Origin: Desulfocapsa sp.
GTDB taxonomy: Bacteria > Desulfobacterota > Desulfobulbia > Desulfobulbales > Desulfocapsaceae
Reading direction: 5' to 3'
Assembly (NCBI GenBank): GCA_016765495.1
Contig: JAESPV010000021.1
Coordinates: 59,395 to 123,394, forward strand
DNA length: 64,000 nucleotides
Below are positions 51,445-60,833 of the stretch, in pieces (the stretch's first letter is position 1; each line of letters begins with the position of its first letter). Under the pieces are notes generated by a model, which was not told the origin of the DNA, did not search any database, and worked only from the letters and a program-made list of their open reading frames with translations. A program made the position numbers and the translations under genes.

Positions 51445-51876
51445 ATGGACGCAAAGGAACTGAAAAAGATCCTTGCTGGAATCGGAGTCGTTGGCCTGAT
51501 GGCTGGTGGTGGAATATCCGTTCCCGGTAGTGCTGGTGCCAGTGGCTGAGGTGGTGAAAAGCCCAGTGCAGTTGGCACTGAAACAAAAGTTGTCCCCGGC
51601 AGTGGCTGAGGGGGAACTAAACATGACGCAGGTAGCGTCACAAAACTCGTAGATGAAGAAAAAGCCAAAGCCGGAAAAGTTGTAGGTGATGTAGAAGCAA
51701 AAACTGGCGAAGTCCTGGATGACGCAAAAGTTAAAGCTGAAGAAGCGATGGACAAAGCAAAGTCGGACATCAAAAAACAACCGGCAGGTAGTGGTTGAAG
51801 CGGAACCAAACATGACGCAGGTAGCGTTGAAGATGCAAAGAAAAAAGGATCTCAGAAGAGCGGCTGAAGTGGTTAG
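51445..51876 (+). CDS. multi-selenocysteine peptide, SbtA-like (thio/selenoxazole RiPP precursor-like) with four in-frame UGA codons
   Basis: ATG after AGGAG; reads MDAKELKKILAGIGVVGLMAGGGISVPGSAGASGUGGEKPSAVGTETKVVPGSGUGGTKHDAGSVTKLVDEEKAKAGKVVGDVEAKTGEVLDDAKVKAEEAMDKAKSDIKKQPAGSGUSGTKHDAGSVEDAKKKGSQKSGUSG* (TAG); TGA at 51547, 51607, 51796, 51865, all in frame and all in SGU[GS]G. Confidence 0.88.
51564..51580 (+). promoter_or_regulatory. putative bacterial SECIS 1
   Basis: CAGTGC AGTTG GCACTG; loop starts 20 nt after TGA 51547-51549. Confidence 0.75.
51624..51640 (+). promoter_or_regulatory. putative bacterial SECIS 2
   Basis: TGACGC AGGTA GCGTCA; loop starts 20 nt after TGA 51607-51609. 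Confidence 0.8.
51813..51829 (+). promoter_or_regulatory. putative bacterial SECIS 3
   Basis: TGACGC AGGTA GCGTTG (two G.U pairs at base); loop starts 20 nt after TGA 51796-51798. Confidence 0.78.
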
Positions 51877-51882
51877 TAAATA

Positions 51883-51896
51883 AGTGCGGTCGCACT
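51883..51896 (+). promoter_or_regulatory. putative bacterial SECIS 4, lying 3' of the stop codon
   Basis: AGTGC GGTC GCACT; loop starts 20 nt after TGA 51865-51867. Confidence 0.75.
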
Positions 51897-51915
51897 AACT
51901 GATTTATGAAGGGTC

Positions 51916-51955
51916 GATTGTGACAGGCGTCATGATTGGCCTTTTTTTTATATGT
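51916..51955 (+). terminator. possible terminator of the multi-Sec gene
   Basis: GGTCgattgTGACaggcGTCAtgattGGCC followed by TTTTTTT. Confidence 0.5.
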
Positions 51956-52179
51956 TTTATTAAAAGAATAACGATCCTTATTGGAATAAAAAGTTTTGTA
52001 ATGTCAAGCACTAAGGATGGTGCGTGGGTGTGTGTTGATAATTATGTGATGCAAGGGGTTGGTAGCTGATGAGCAGGGTTATTGAAAAATAATAATTAGT
52101 GATGTATCCTTTGTTGTACAAATTAGAATTAATGTTGCTAACCTATTCCGTTTATTAATACCAACAAAGAGGATTTCTC

Positions 52180-52422
52180 ATGAAACACACAGTAAAAGTA
52201 CTTGCCTTATTCACCGTGATAGGCCTTGCAGGTTGCGGTGCCAGCAATAGCGATCTGGAAGCTGTGAAAGCTCTCGCCCAGCAAGCCAATACAACTGCAG
52301 ATGCAGCCCTGAAGACTGCTCGCAGTGCAGAAAACATTGCCATGGATGCCAAAGCATCGGCTGATGCAGCAGAGAATAAGATTGAAAGTATGGCTAAAGG
52401 ACAGAAAACGAAACATAAATAA
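52180..52422 (+). CDS. Lpp-like small coiled-coil lipoprotein
   Basis: MKHTVKVLALFTVIGLAGCGASNSDLEAVKALAQQANTTADAALKTA..; lipobox LAGC; Ala-rich heptads. Confidence 0.8.
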   Translation: MKHTVKVLALFTVIGLAGCGASNSDLEAVKALAQQANTTADAALKTARSAENIAMDAKASADAAENKIESMAKGQKTKHK

Positions 52423-52450
52423 GGTTTTCATTCCTGTACTCTTTTTCTTT

Positions 52451-52496
52451 ATCCCTCCCGGTAATCTGTCTGGAAGACCGGGAGGGATTATTTTTT
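52451..52496. terminator. bidirectional terminator
   Basis: ATCCCTCCCGG ... CCGGGAGGGAT followed by TATTTTTTG. Confidence 0.75.
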
Positions 52497-54293
52497 GCGC
52501 CTGCCTGAAGCATTATTTCTCTTTTGTTTCCTGGAACCTTCAACTGGCTGCGAGGTCTTTTGTGGATGTAGTAGTCGTTCCAGAATTCTCCGTTGTTTCA
52601 TCCGTTCAGATTGTCCTCGAGCAACAAAAATAGGTTTCTCCGTATCCCTATGCAGTCCGGTAACGTACATAGCCGTTGCTATGTTGCCGGGAGTGGGGGT
52701 GAAATCCTGGAATTGTCTTAATTCAAGGCCCAGCTTTTGCAGAGTCTTGGCCATGTTTGCAGTGTGAGATTCCCGGCATCCCGGATGGGAAGAAATGATG
52801 TAGGGACTGAAGTGTATATCTTTCTTCAGTTCACGGCTGAGTTTACGTCCAAGATCCAGGAATTTTCGTAATTGTGCATGGGATTCTTTGTGCATAAGTT
52901 CAAGCACTTCAGGTTCTGTATGTTCAGGGGCAATTTTCATGGCACCCGGAGTGTGGGCGCGGATAATTTCTTTAAAGAGTGCCGGGGTTCTGATTAGAAG
53001 CTCCAGTCGCAGGCCGGATGAAATAAAAACATTTTTAACTGCAGGAAGCGCTGAGATCTTACCTAATAGAGATAAAAATGCTTGTTCATCGATCTGGAGG
53101 TTTTTGCACACTTGCGGATAGAGACAATCGTGTTTTTTACATGATCCAATACGGCAGGTGACACCATACAGATTAGCGGTGGGGCCTCCAAGGTCGCTGA
53201 TGGTTCCCTTGAAATTTTTCATGGAGCTTACCTGTTTTGCTTCACGAAGCAAGGATTCCTGACTGCGACTGGTGATAGCTGGTCCCTGATGACGGGTGAT
53301 GGCACAAAACGAGCAGTTTCCCGAGCAGCCACGGACAGTGGTTAAGGAGTGCTGGATCATTCTGGCAGCAGGGACGTTCGGAAATGCCGGGTGTTCACAA
53401 CGGGTAAATGGGAGTTCGTAGAGATTATCCATCTCTTTTGTGGTGATTTTAGGGGGTTGTGGATGTTGAATGATCCATGAACTCTGTTGTTTCTGGATCA
53501 ACTGTATATCTGCATAGCTTCTTGCCTGGGAGTCCACCTCTTTTTCAGCCCGCAGAAATAACGCCTTGTCCTGACTGATTTCCTGCCAGGATGGAAGGAT
53601 ACTATTTCCTCTTTTTTTCCGGCCCTCTCTTTCCAGGTAGCATTTTTCGCTGAGCCGTTCACAGGTTCCGGAAATGTTTGTAAGATCATAGCCTTTGTCC
53701 AGTCGTTCTGCAATCTGGATAATTGCCTTCTCTCCCATGCCATAGACAATAAGATCTGCCTTGGCATCACTCAACAGCGAGCCGCGCAGCTTTTTTTGTT
53801 TATAATCGTAATGGGTGAAGCGACGTAGAGATGCTTCAACACCACCAAGTATTATGGGGACATCTTTGTAGGCGGAGCGGGCAAGATTGGCATACAGCAT
53901 GGAGGCCCGATCCGGGCGTCTCCTTGAGGTCTTTTCTCTTTTTTGGCCAAACCAGGGATTTCCGTCAGGTGAATAGGAATCTTTTTCACGCACCTTGCCA
54001 CTGCCGGTGTAATTGGCAACAATTGAATCCAGGTTTCCTCCTGTTATTCCAAAAAAGAGGCGGGGCCTGCCAAATATCTTAAACGCATCATTGGTGTCAT
54101 ATCGGGGTTGTGCAAGGATGGCTACACGATATCCTTTGCTTTCCAGCAGCCTGCCAATGAGAGCCACTCCGAAGGAGGGGTGGTCCACATAGGCATCTCC
54201 GGTGATGAGGATGATGTCTATTTCCTTCCATCCTCGTGCAGTACATTCTTTTTTTGTCGCTGGAAGTGGTGAAATGGTGTCAATTGTTTTCAT
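52488..54293 (-). CDS. YgiQ family radical SAM protein
   Basis: 601 aa; RGCSGNCSFCAITRHQGPAI; full-length YgiQ/UPF0313 architecture. Confidence 0.92.
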   Translation of the reverse strand: MKTIDTISPLPATKKECTARGWKEIDIILITGDAYVDHPSFGVALIGRLLESKGYRVAILAQPRYDTNDAFKIFGRPRLFFGITGGNLDSIVANYTGSGKVREKDSYSPDGNPWFGQKREKTSRRRPDRASMLYANLARSAYKDVPIILGGVEASLRRFTHYDYKQKKLRGSLLSDAKADLIVYGMGEKAIIQIAERLDKGYDLTNISGTCERLSEKCYLEREGRKKRGNSILPSWQEISQDKALFLRAEKEVDSQARSYADIQLIQKQQSSWIIQHPQPPKITTKEMDNLYELPFTRCEHPAFPNVPAARMIQHSLTTVRGCSGNCSFCAITRHQGPAITSRSQESLLREAKQVSSMKNFKGTISDLGGPTANLYGVTCRIGSCKKHDCLYPQVCKNLQIDEQAFLSLLGKISALPAVKNVFISSGLRLELLIRTPALFKEIIRAHTPGAMKIAPEHTEPEVLELMHKESHAQLRKFLDLGRKLSRELKKDIHFSPYIISSHPGCRESHTANMAKTLQKLGLELRQFQDFTPTPGNIATAMYVTGLHRDTEKPIFVARGQSERMKQRRILERLLHPQKTSQPVEGSRKQKRNNASGRRKK

Positions 54294-54389
54294 TATTCTA
54301 TTGTAACTATGGACATGGATTTGTGCAAATGGGAATGTGATTCCTTGGCATGAGTTGAATGTAAAAGATTTCCAGGCAGAAGGATCCCG

Positions 54390-55832
54390 ATGAGCATTGA
54401 TATAGAAAAAATTTTAGCGATTCTAGAGAAAGAAGTGAAAAACTATCAGGTTCCAGTGGTGGATTTGATTGCTGTTCAGACGAAAGATCCGTTTAAAGTG
54501 CTGGTGGCAACAATTCTTTCAGCAAGAACCAAGGATGAGGTGACGGCAAAGTCTTCTGAACGCTTGTTTGAAAAAGCAGGCACCGTGGAGAAACTTGCAG
54601 AACTTGATGAATCTGCATTGCGGAAAATAATCTATCCGGTCGGATTTTATAAAAATAAGGCAAGATACCTGACAGCCCTGGTCAGGAAAATGGCAGCAGA
54701 TTTTGATTCTAAGGTTCCATCTTCCATGGAAGATCTGCTTTCTCTTCCCGGTGTTGGAAGAAAAACCGCAAATCTGGTTTTGGCGCAGGCTTTTGGAATC
54801 CCGGCCATCTGCGTGGATACCCATGTGCATCGGATCATGAATATCTGGGGGTATGTTGATACTAAAACACCGGAACAGACCGAGATGGTTCTTCGTAAAA
54901 AACTCCCTCAACACTATTGGATCACTGTGAACTCATTGCTGGTTGCCTTTGGTCAGGGGACATGCCGACCTGTGAGGCCGCATTGTGACCGCTGTGTCCT
55001 TGCTGAAAGCTGTCCGAAAATTGGAGTAACACCAAGAAAACGTAAATCAAAGAAGAAAGCTAAAAATGTTCAGCGCCTTATTTCCTGGAATGTTAACGGA
55101 CTGCGCGCTGTGTTTAAAAAAGGATTTATTGATAGAGTAAAAGATATGGAACCCGATGTCCTGGGGCTGCAGGAGATCAAAGCAATGGTGGAACAGTTAC
55201 CGGAATCTTTGCAAAATCTTAAGGGGTATCACAGCTATTTTTACAGTGCTGAGCGTAAGGGCTATTCGGGGGTTGCAACCTACTCCAGGCACAAGCCGGA
55301 AAATGTTATCAGGGGGATTGGTGATCCCCGTTTTGATGAAGAGGGCCGGGTTTTAACACTTGAGTTTCCAGGCTACTATTTTCTGAACTGTTATTTTCCA
55401 AATTCGAAACATGATTTAAGCCGTTTGGATTTCAAACATGATTTTAACGTTCTTTTACAGAAATTTGCAGAAGAATTGGCTATGAAAAAATCGGTGGTTG
55501 TTTGTGGGGACTTTAACGTGGCGCATAAAGAGATCGATCTTGCCAATCCCCGCCAAAATCGGAAAAATGCTGGTTTTACTCCTGAAGAATGTGCCTGGAT
55601 GGATAGTTTTACTGATGCCGGCTGGATTGACAGTTTCCGAATGAAAAATAAAGAAGCCGATCAATATTCGTGGTGGAGTTACCGAAGCCGGGCTCGGGAG
55701 CGAAATATCGGTTGGAGGATAGATTATCACTGTGTTGATAAGAACAGCCGAAAAAAAATTGTGGATGCTGATATCTATCAGCACATCCATGGATCTGACC
55801 ACTGTCCGGTTGTACTTGATTTCTTGGGATAA
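54390..55832 (+). CDS. endonuclease III (Nth) - exodeoxyribonuclease III (XthA) single-chain fusion
   Basis: Nth half: LPGVGRKTANLV, VDTHVHRI, C-X6-C-X2-C-X5-C; ExoIII half: ISWNVNGLRA, GLQEIK, GDFNVAH, GSDHCPVVLDF; one continuous ORF. Confidence 0.93.
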   Translation: MSIDIEKILAILEKEVKNYQVPVVDLIAVQTKDPFKVLVATILSARTKDEVTAKSSERLFEKAGTVEKLAELDESALRKIIYPVGFYKNKARYLTALVRKMAADFDSKVPSSMEDLLSLPGVGRKTANLVLAQAFGIPAICVDTHVHRIMNIWGYVDTKTPEQTEMVLRKKLPQHYWITVNSLLVAFGQGTCRPVRPHCDRCVLAESCPKIGVTPRKRKSKKKAKNVQRLISWNVNGLRAVFKKGFIDRVKDMEPDVLGLQEIKAMVEQLPESLQNLKGYHSYFYSAERKGYSGVATYSRHKPENVIRGIGDPRFDEEGRVLTLEFPGYYFLNCYFPNSKHDLSRLDFKHDFNVLLQKFAEELAMKKSVVVCGDFNVAHKEIDLANPRQNRKNAGFTPEECAWMDSFTDAGWIDSFRMKNKEADQYSWWSYRSRARERNIGWRIDYHCVDKNSRKKIVDADIYQHIHGSDHCPVVLDFLG

Positions 55833-55859
55833 TTCAGATATCTTTGTTTGTGATGCCGT

Positions 55860-56558
55860 TTGTTGGGAATTTTCGAAATGGAGAGAAAAGTGGACTCAAG
55901 TGAAAAACAGTACACCATACTTCTGGCTGATGATCACACCTTGATACGTCTTGGTATCAGGAATCTTATCAGCAACAATCCGGCGTTAAAAGTTATTGGT
56001 GAGGTTGGTGATGGTGAAGCCTTGCTGGAATTTTTGCAGACAAGGCAGCCTGATCTTCTGATCCTTGATATTTCCATGCCAAAACTCACAGGTATTGAGG
56101 CGGTCAGTAGAGTGAAGAAGCTCTACCCGGGTATCAAAATTCTTATGTTGACCATGCATAAGAACAAACAATATTTTTATCATGCCATGTCAGCAGGAGC
56201 TGATGGTTACCTGATGAAGGAAGATTCGGATGACGAACTGCTCCTGGCTATTAGACGTATCCAGGATGGGAAAAACTACCTTTCTCCTTTTCTCTCCCAG
56301 GACTTTGCTGATGATGTGATTTCGGCATATCGTAATAATCGAAGCTCTCCTTTTGAAACGCTCACCAACAGAGAGAGAGAAGTTCTTAAGCTGGTTGTGG
56401 ATGGGCACACCAGCAAGGTTATAGCTAAAATGCTTTTCCTCAGCCCCAGGACTGTTGATCATCATCGTGCCAATCTGTTAAGAAAGTTTGACATGAAAAG
56501 CAGTGTTGATCTCGTTAATTTTGCAGTGCGCAACGGTTTTGTAATACCTGGCAATTGA
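55860..56558 (+). CDS. NarL/FixJ-family response regulator
   Basis: Receiver domain (LLADDHTLIRLGIRNLI, LLILDISMP) and LuxR HTH (LTNREREVLKLVVDGHTSKVIAKMLFLSPRTVDHHRANL). Confidence 0.95.
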   Translation: MLGIFEMERKVDSSEKQYTILLADDHTLIRLGIRNLISNNPALKVIGEVGDGEALLEFLQTRQPDLLILDISMPKLTGIEAVSRVKKLYPGIKILMLTMHKNKQYFYHAMSAGADGYLMKEDSDDELLLAIRRIQDGKNYLSPFLSQDFADDVISAYRNNRSSPFETLTNREREVLKLVVDGHTSKVIAKMLFLSPRTVDHHRANLLRKFDMKSSVDLVNFAVRNGFVIPGN

Positions 56559-56565
56559 CTTGTGA

Positions 56566-57366
56566 CTATCTGTTTAATGAGCCTGCTCGAACCTTCCAGA
56601 GGAGCATCCCGCCAAGCACCATCAATCCGCTGAGAAGCTGACCCCTCGTAAGAGAACCCACGATAAATCCAATATGTTGATCCGGTTCCCGGAAGAGTTC
56701 AACAAACATCCTGAAAACCCCATATCCGATAAGAAAGAGGCTGAGCATGCTTCCATGCGGCCAATTCGTATTTCCTCTCCATGGCCGGTCTTTATAAAGC
56801 CAGAGAATTGTAAAAAGCAGAAAACCTTCCAGCAACATTTCATAAAGCTGTGATGGATGCCGTGCCTGGGAGCCGCCACCCGGAAACACCATGGCCCATG
56901 GAACCGTTGTTGTTCTGCCAAACAATTCTCCGTTAATAAAATTCCCGAGACGTCCAAGTGCAATGCCAACGGGTATGGTCACCACATAGAGATCTGCACA
57001 GGTAAAGAAATCCAGTTTGTTTTTTTTGGTATAGAGATACCCGCCCACCAGGCAGCCAATACAGGCTCCGTGAAAAGACATTCCCCCAGTCCAGGTGGCA
57101 GGGATTTCCAGCGGGTGCTGCATATAGTAGGAAAAATTATAGAAGAAGACATATCCAAGGCGTCCACCTACAACCACCGAGAGGATCAGGACAAGATTCA
57201 GGTTTTCAAAATAGGGCTCAAGTTCCTTGTAGGAAAAGTCACGAATCTGCTTTAACACAAGGAAATAGCTGGCAGCAAATCCAAGAACATACATAAGTCC
57301 ATACCAGCGAACCTGCAGAGGGCCGATGGCAAATATTACGGGGTCTATGTCCGGGAAAGGGATCAT
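56566..57366 (-). CDS. lgt: prolipoprotein diacylglyceryl transferase
   Basis: [30 protein letters not shown] at 57366 overlaps mnmG TGA by ATGA. Confidence 0.94.
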   Translation of the reverse strand: MIPFPDIDPVIFAIGPLQVRWYGLMYVLGFAASYFLVLKQIRDFSYKELEPYFENLNLVLILSVVVGGRLGYVFFYNFSYYMQHPLEIPATWTGGMSFHGACIGCLVGGYLYTKKNKLDFFTCADLYVVTIPVGIALGRLGNFINGELFGRTTTVPWAMVFPGGGSQARHPSQLYEMLLEGFLLFTILWLYKDRPWRGNTNWPHGSMLSLFLIGYGVFRMFVELFREPDQHIGFIVGSLTRGQLLSGLMVLGGMLLWKVRAGSLNR

Positions 57367-59261
57367 TTCTTTCTTTGTCCTTGAAGCTTTTTCAGATGAA
57401 CCTGTAGGACTGAAATGGCAGCTGGTGTTATTCCTGAAATACGTGATGCCTGACCAAGAGAACGGGGACACACCTTACTCAGTTTTTCAACCACTTCGTT
57501 GGACAGCCCGGATAAGGTTGTGTAATCAATTTCTTCCGGGAGCTCCATTTCTTCCATTTTCTTAAAACGGGCAACCTGTTCTTCCTGACGTTTGAGGTAG
57601 CCTTGAAATTTCACGTGAAGCTGTATTTCATCCCGTACCTCTGAGAGCACAAGTTGCTTCACTGCTTTCTGTCCTTCTGGAGGATCTGTAGGAAGCAGGC
57701 TGACTTGAGCCAGCGTTAATTCAGGCCTTCGTAACAGATCGGATAATCTGCATTTTTGTTTCAGTGCAACCGTTCCTTCTGCAGTAAGAATTGCGTTGGT
57801 TGCCTCATTGGGTTTTACGTGAATTGACTCAAGAAGAGCGATGCCATGATCAAGGGCTGTTTGTTTTTTTTGAAATAACTGATACTCTTCTTTCGGTAGC
57901 AAGCCGATTCTATAACCAATGTCGCAAAGTCTGCTGTCTGCATTATCTTCACGGAGTAAGAGTCGGTATTCTGCTCGTGAAGTAAACAGGCGGTAGGGTT
58001 CTTTGGTGCCGCAGGTAACAAGATCATCTATTAAAACACCAATATAAGCCTGCGCTCTGCTGAGAATGAGCGGGGCTTTACCACGAATCATATGTACGCT
58101 GTTGATGGCAGCCATTAAGCCCTGAGCCGCTGCTTCTTCGTAGCCGGATGTCCCATTGATCTGGCCTGCAAGAAAAAGACCTGGTACACGTTTGGTTTCA
58201 AGATTTGCTTTCAGTTCCAGTGGATCAATGTAATCATATTCAATGGCATAACCGGGGCGTACAATTGTGGCATTTTCCAAGCCTTTGATGGAGTGGAGCA
58301 TGGCAAGTTGAGTGGAAAGTGGAAGGCTTGTGGGAAGTCCATTTGGGTAGACTTCGGTGGTGTCGAGCCCTTCCGGTTCCAGAAATATCTGGTGCCGGTC
58401 TTTTTCCGGGAAGCGCATGACCTTATCTTCAATAGATGGGCAATATCTGGCACCTATTCCTTCTATGATTCCAGTATACATTGGTGATTTGTCAATTCCA
58501 GCACGAATTACAGCATGGGTCTCCGGGTTTGTGTAGGTGATATGACATGGCCGCTGGGGAAGAGTGTACTTACCCTTGCTGGAAAAAGAGAAAAAAGCGG
58601 GTGGCTGATCGGAATGTTGTTCTTCTAATTCTGAATAATCAATGGAGTTGGTATCAAGACGCGGAACAGTACCTGTTTTCATTCTGCCCATTGAAAAACC
58701 GATCTCTTTAAACCACGCAGAAAGACTGGCAGCAGGAGGATCGCCCATACGGCCCGCCGGAAAATTTTTCAAGCCGATATGGGTAAGTCCATTCAGGAAT
58801 GTACCGGTGGCAACAATTACGGATTTAACCGCTATTTCTTCATCAAGTATTGTTTTGAGCCCGCAGATTCGACCTTCTTTCACAATCAGAGACTCCACTT
58901 CTGTCTGTTTGATTTCAAGATTTTCCTGGGATTCCATCACTGATTTCATGCGCAGGCGATAGAGTAATCGGTCTGCCTGGGCCCTGGATGACCTTACTGC
59001 AGGGCCTTTGCTGGTGTTTAGTCTGCGAAATTGAATGGAAGTGGCGTCAATGTTTTTGGCCATTTCTCCGCCGAGTGCATCAATCTCCCGAACCAGGTGG
59101 CCTTTTGCCAGACCACCAATGGCAGGGTTGCAGGACATGGCACCGATGGTGTCTATATTGATAACTGTTACAAGTGTTCTGCAGCCCATTCTAGCGGCGG
59201 CAAGGGCCGCCTCACAACCGGCATGGCCGGCTCCTATGACTGCAATATCATATGAATCCAT
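57363..59261 (-). CDS. mnmG: tRNA uridine-5-carboxymethylaminomethyl modification enzyme MnmG (GidA)
   Basis: [50 protein letters not shown]. Confidence 0.96.
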   Translation of the reverse strand: MDSYDIAVIGAGHAGCEAALAAARMGCRTLVTVINIDTIGAMSCNPAIGGLAKGHLVREIDALGGEMAKNIDATSIQFRRLNTSKGPAVRSSRAQADRLLYRLRMKSVMESQENLEIKQTEVESLIVKEGRICGLKTILDEEIAVKSVIVATGTFLNGLTHIGLKNFPAGRMGDPPAASLSAWFKEIGFSMGRMKTGTVPRLDTNSIDYSELEEQHSDQPPAFFSFSSKGKYTLPQRPCHITYTNPETHAVIRAGIDKSPMYTGIIEGIGARYCPSIEDKVMRFPEKDRHQIFLEPEGLDTTEVYPNGLPTSLPLSTQLAMLHSIKGLENATIVRPGYAIEYDYIDPLELKANLETKRVPGLFLAGQINGTSGYEEAAAQGLMAAINSVHMIRGKAPLILSRAQAYIGVLIDDLVTCGTKEPYRLFTSRAEYRLLLREDNADSRLCDIGYRIGLLPKEEYQLFQKKQTALDHGIALLESIHVKPNEATNAILTAEGTVALKQKCRLSDLLRRPELTLAQVSLLPTDPPEGQKAVKQLVLSEVRDEIQLHVKFQGYLKRQEEQVARFKKMEEMELPEEIDYTTLSGLSNEVVEKLSKVCPRSLGQASRISGITPAAISVLQVHLKKLQGQRKK

Positions 59262-59425
59262 GAGTATTAATAGTTGGTTAAGTGTTGTGATGTGAGTATA
59301 TCTGGTGCTGTTGTCAGCGTATGGGATGAATAATGTTCGTAAAATGGTCAACTTTCTAATAGAATAACAGGGTAACCGTACCGACGCAACCTGTACAATG
59401 GATATGTCTACACTCTTTTTAGATA

Positions 59426-60832
59426 ATGAAAATGTTTGGAAAAAACAATATAGCTTCAGAAAGTATCCTGATCCTCGGCTTAGGCGGGATTGGTCTGTAT
59501 CTCGCAAAACGTCTGATTCATGAAGGCTATGCTGTAACAATTATTGAAGCGGACGGCAAGCTGATCAGTCGGGCTGATGAGAATCTTGATGCCCGTCTTA
59601 TAAAAGGCTCTGCCATGTCCATTGAATGCTGGAAAGAGGCAAATGCTGAGAATATGGACTTTATGATTGCTGTCACCGATAATGATGCGGTGAATATGCT
59701 CTCTGCTTTAATTGCCGATGCTTTTGGAATTGGTCAAAAAATTTCAAGGGTTCGTTCACTCGAGTATGGTCGGGAAGATTCTTTATTACAGGCAGAAGAT
59801 TTAAAAACTGATTTATTAATCCATCCTGAAGAGTTGGCAGCCCAGGAAATTGTACGTCTTATCAAGAGGACATCCGGGGATGAGATTATTGATGTTGCCC
59901 TTGGAAAAATGCAGGCAATGGCAGCAAGAATCGATGATGACTCGGAGCTTGCCTTTAAAACACTAATCGACATTGCAAGAGAACATAGTGATATTGCCTT
60001 TCGGGTTGTGGCCATAGCTCGTGGGATAACCACCATTATTCCCACAGGCAAAACGGAGATTCTTCCCCATGATCAGATATTGATTATGGCTGGTACTGAA
60101 GAGTTACCCCGGTTGATGGAGTTGACTGGCATGAAGAAACAGCATCGTCTGCGGGTGATGATTGTTGGTGGTGGTTTAGTGGGTAGCCGTATTGCTCAAC
60201 TGCTCGGAAAAAACGTACGGGTAAAGTTGCTTGAAAAGGATGAAAAAAGAGCAGCAGAACTGTCTGATATGTTGCCGGATACTGAAGTTCTGCTGGGAGA
60301 TGGTTCGGATAAAGATGTTTTGAATGCCGCAGGACTTGCTGGTATGGATACATTTATTGGAGCAACAGGTGAGAATGAAACAAATATCATGACCTGCATG
60401 CTGGTAAAGCATATTGTTGAGACTCACGGAGAAACCCATCATAATACGAAAACCATCTCTCTCGTTAATAAGGAAGAATATGTTGTACTTGCCTCAACCA
60501 GTGGCTCAGATATAGCCATTAACAAGAAAATTTTGGCAGGAAATGAAATTATCACTTTTATCCGGAGAAGTGAGCTGCTGTCAGTTTCTCATATGCATGG
60601 TTTTGATGCTGAAGTTGTTGATCTGATCGCTGCCCCAAAATCACCGATAACAAAAAAACCTTTGGCAAAACTTGAGGGCGTCTTGGCCAATCGCATTATT
60701 GTTGGTTCTGTCTTCCGGGATGGTGAATGGAAAACGGCAGTGGGTGAAACTCAGCTTCATGCTGGAGACAGGGCTATTGTGATCTGTGATACCCTGCATC
60801 TAAAAAAGGTAAGAGAGCTGTTCTTTTCGTGA
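59426..60832 (+). CDS. trkA: Trk potassium uptake regulatory protein TrkA
   Basis: Duplicated Rossmann/RCK-N and RCK-C domains, [13 protein letters not shown] and [15 protein letters not shown]. Confidence 0.92.
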   Translation: MKMFGKNNIASESILILGLGGIGLYLAKRLIHEGYAVTIIEADGKLISRADENLDARLIKGSAMSIECWKEANAENMDFMIAVTDNDAVNMLSALIADAFGIGQKISRVRSLEYGREDSLLQAEDLKTDLLIHPEELAAQEIVRLIKRTSGDEIIDVALGKMQAMAARIDDDSELAFKTLIDIAREHSDIAFRVVAIARGITTIIPTGKTEILPHDQILIMAGTEELPRLMELTGMKKQHRLRVMIVGGGLVGSRIAQLLGKNVRVKLLEKDEKRAAELSDMLPDTEVLLGDGSDKDVLNAAGLAGMDTFIGATGENETNIMTCMLVKHIVETHGETHHNTKTISLVNKEEYVVLASTSGSDIAINKKILAGNEIITFIRRSELLSVSHMHGFDAEVVDLIAAPKSPITKKPLAKLEGVLANRIIVGSVFRDGEWKTAVGETQLHAGDRAIVICDTLHLKKVRELFFS

Positions 60833-60833
60833 A

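Noticed and set aside
51417-51813. Antisense ORFs 51417-51809 and 51427-51813 (130 and 128 aa, minus strand)
   Set aside because: Composition is low-complexity (Ser/Phe/Pro-rich) and they are the shadow of the plus-strand Sec gene, which has an RBS, coherent SGU motifs and phased hairpins.
51445-51876. Interpreting the four TGAs as pseudogene decay or as a TGA=Trp alternative code
   Set aside because: TGA is used as a normal stop by trkA, rnpA, atpC, mnmG and the NarL-type regulator in this window, and all four TGAs have identical context and hairpin spacing, which decay would not produce.
52488-54293. YgiQ radical SAM as the maturase of the Sec peptide
   Set aside because: Full-length YgiQ-family architecture with no SPASM-like C-terminus recognised, and it is convergent and separated by a terminator; family is widespread without such peptides.
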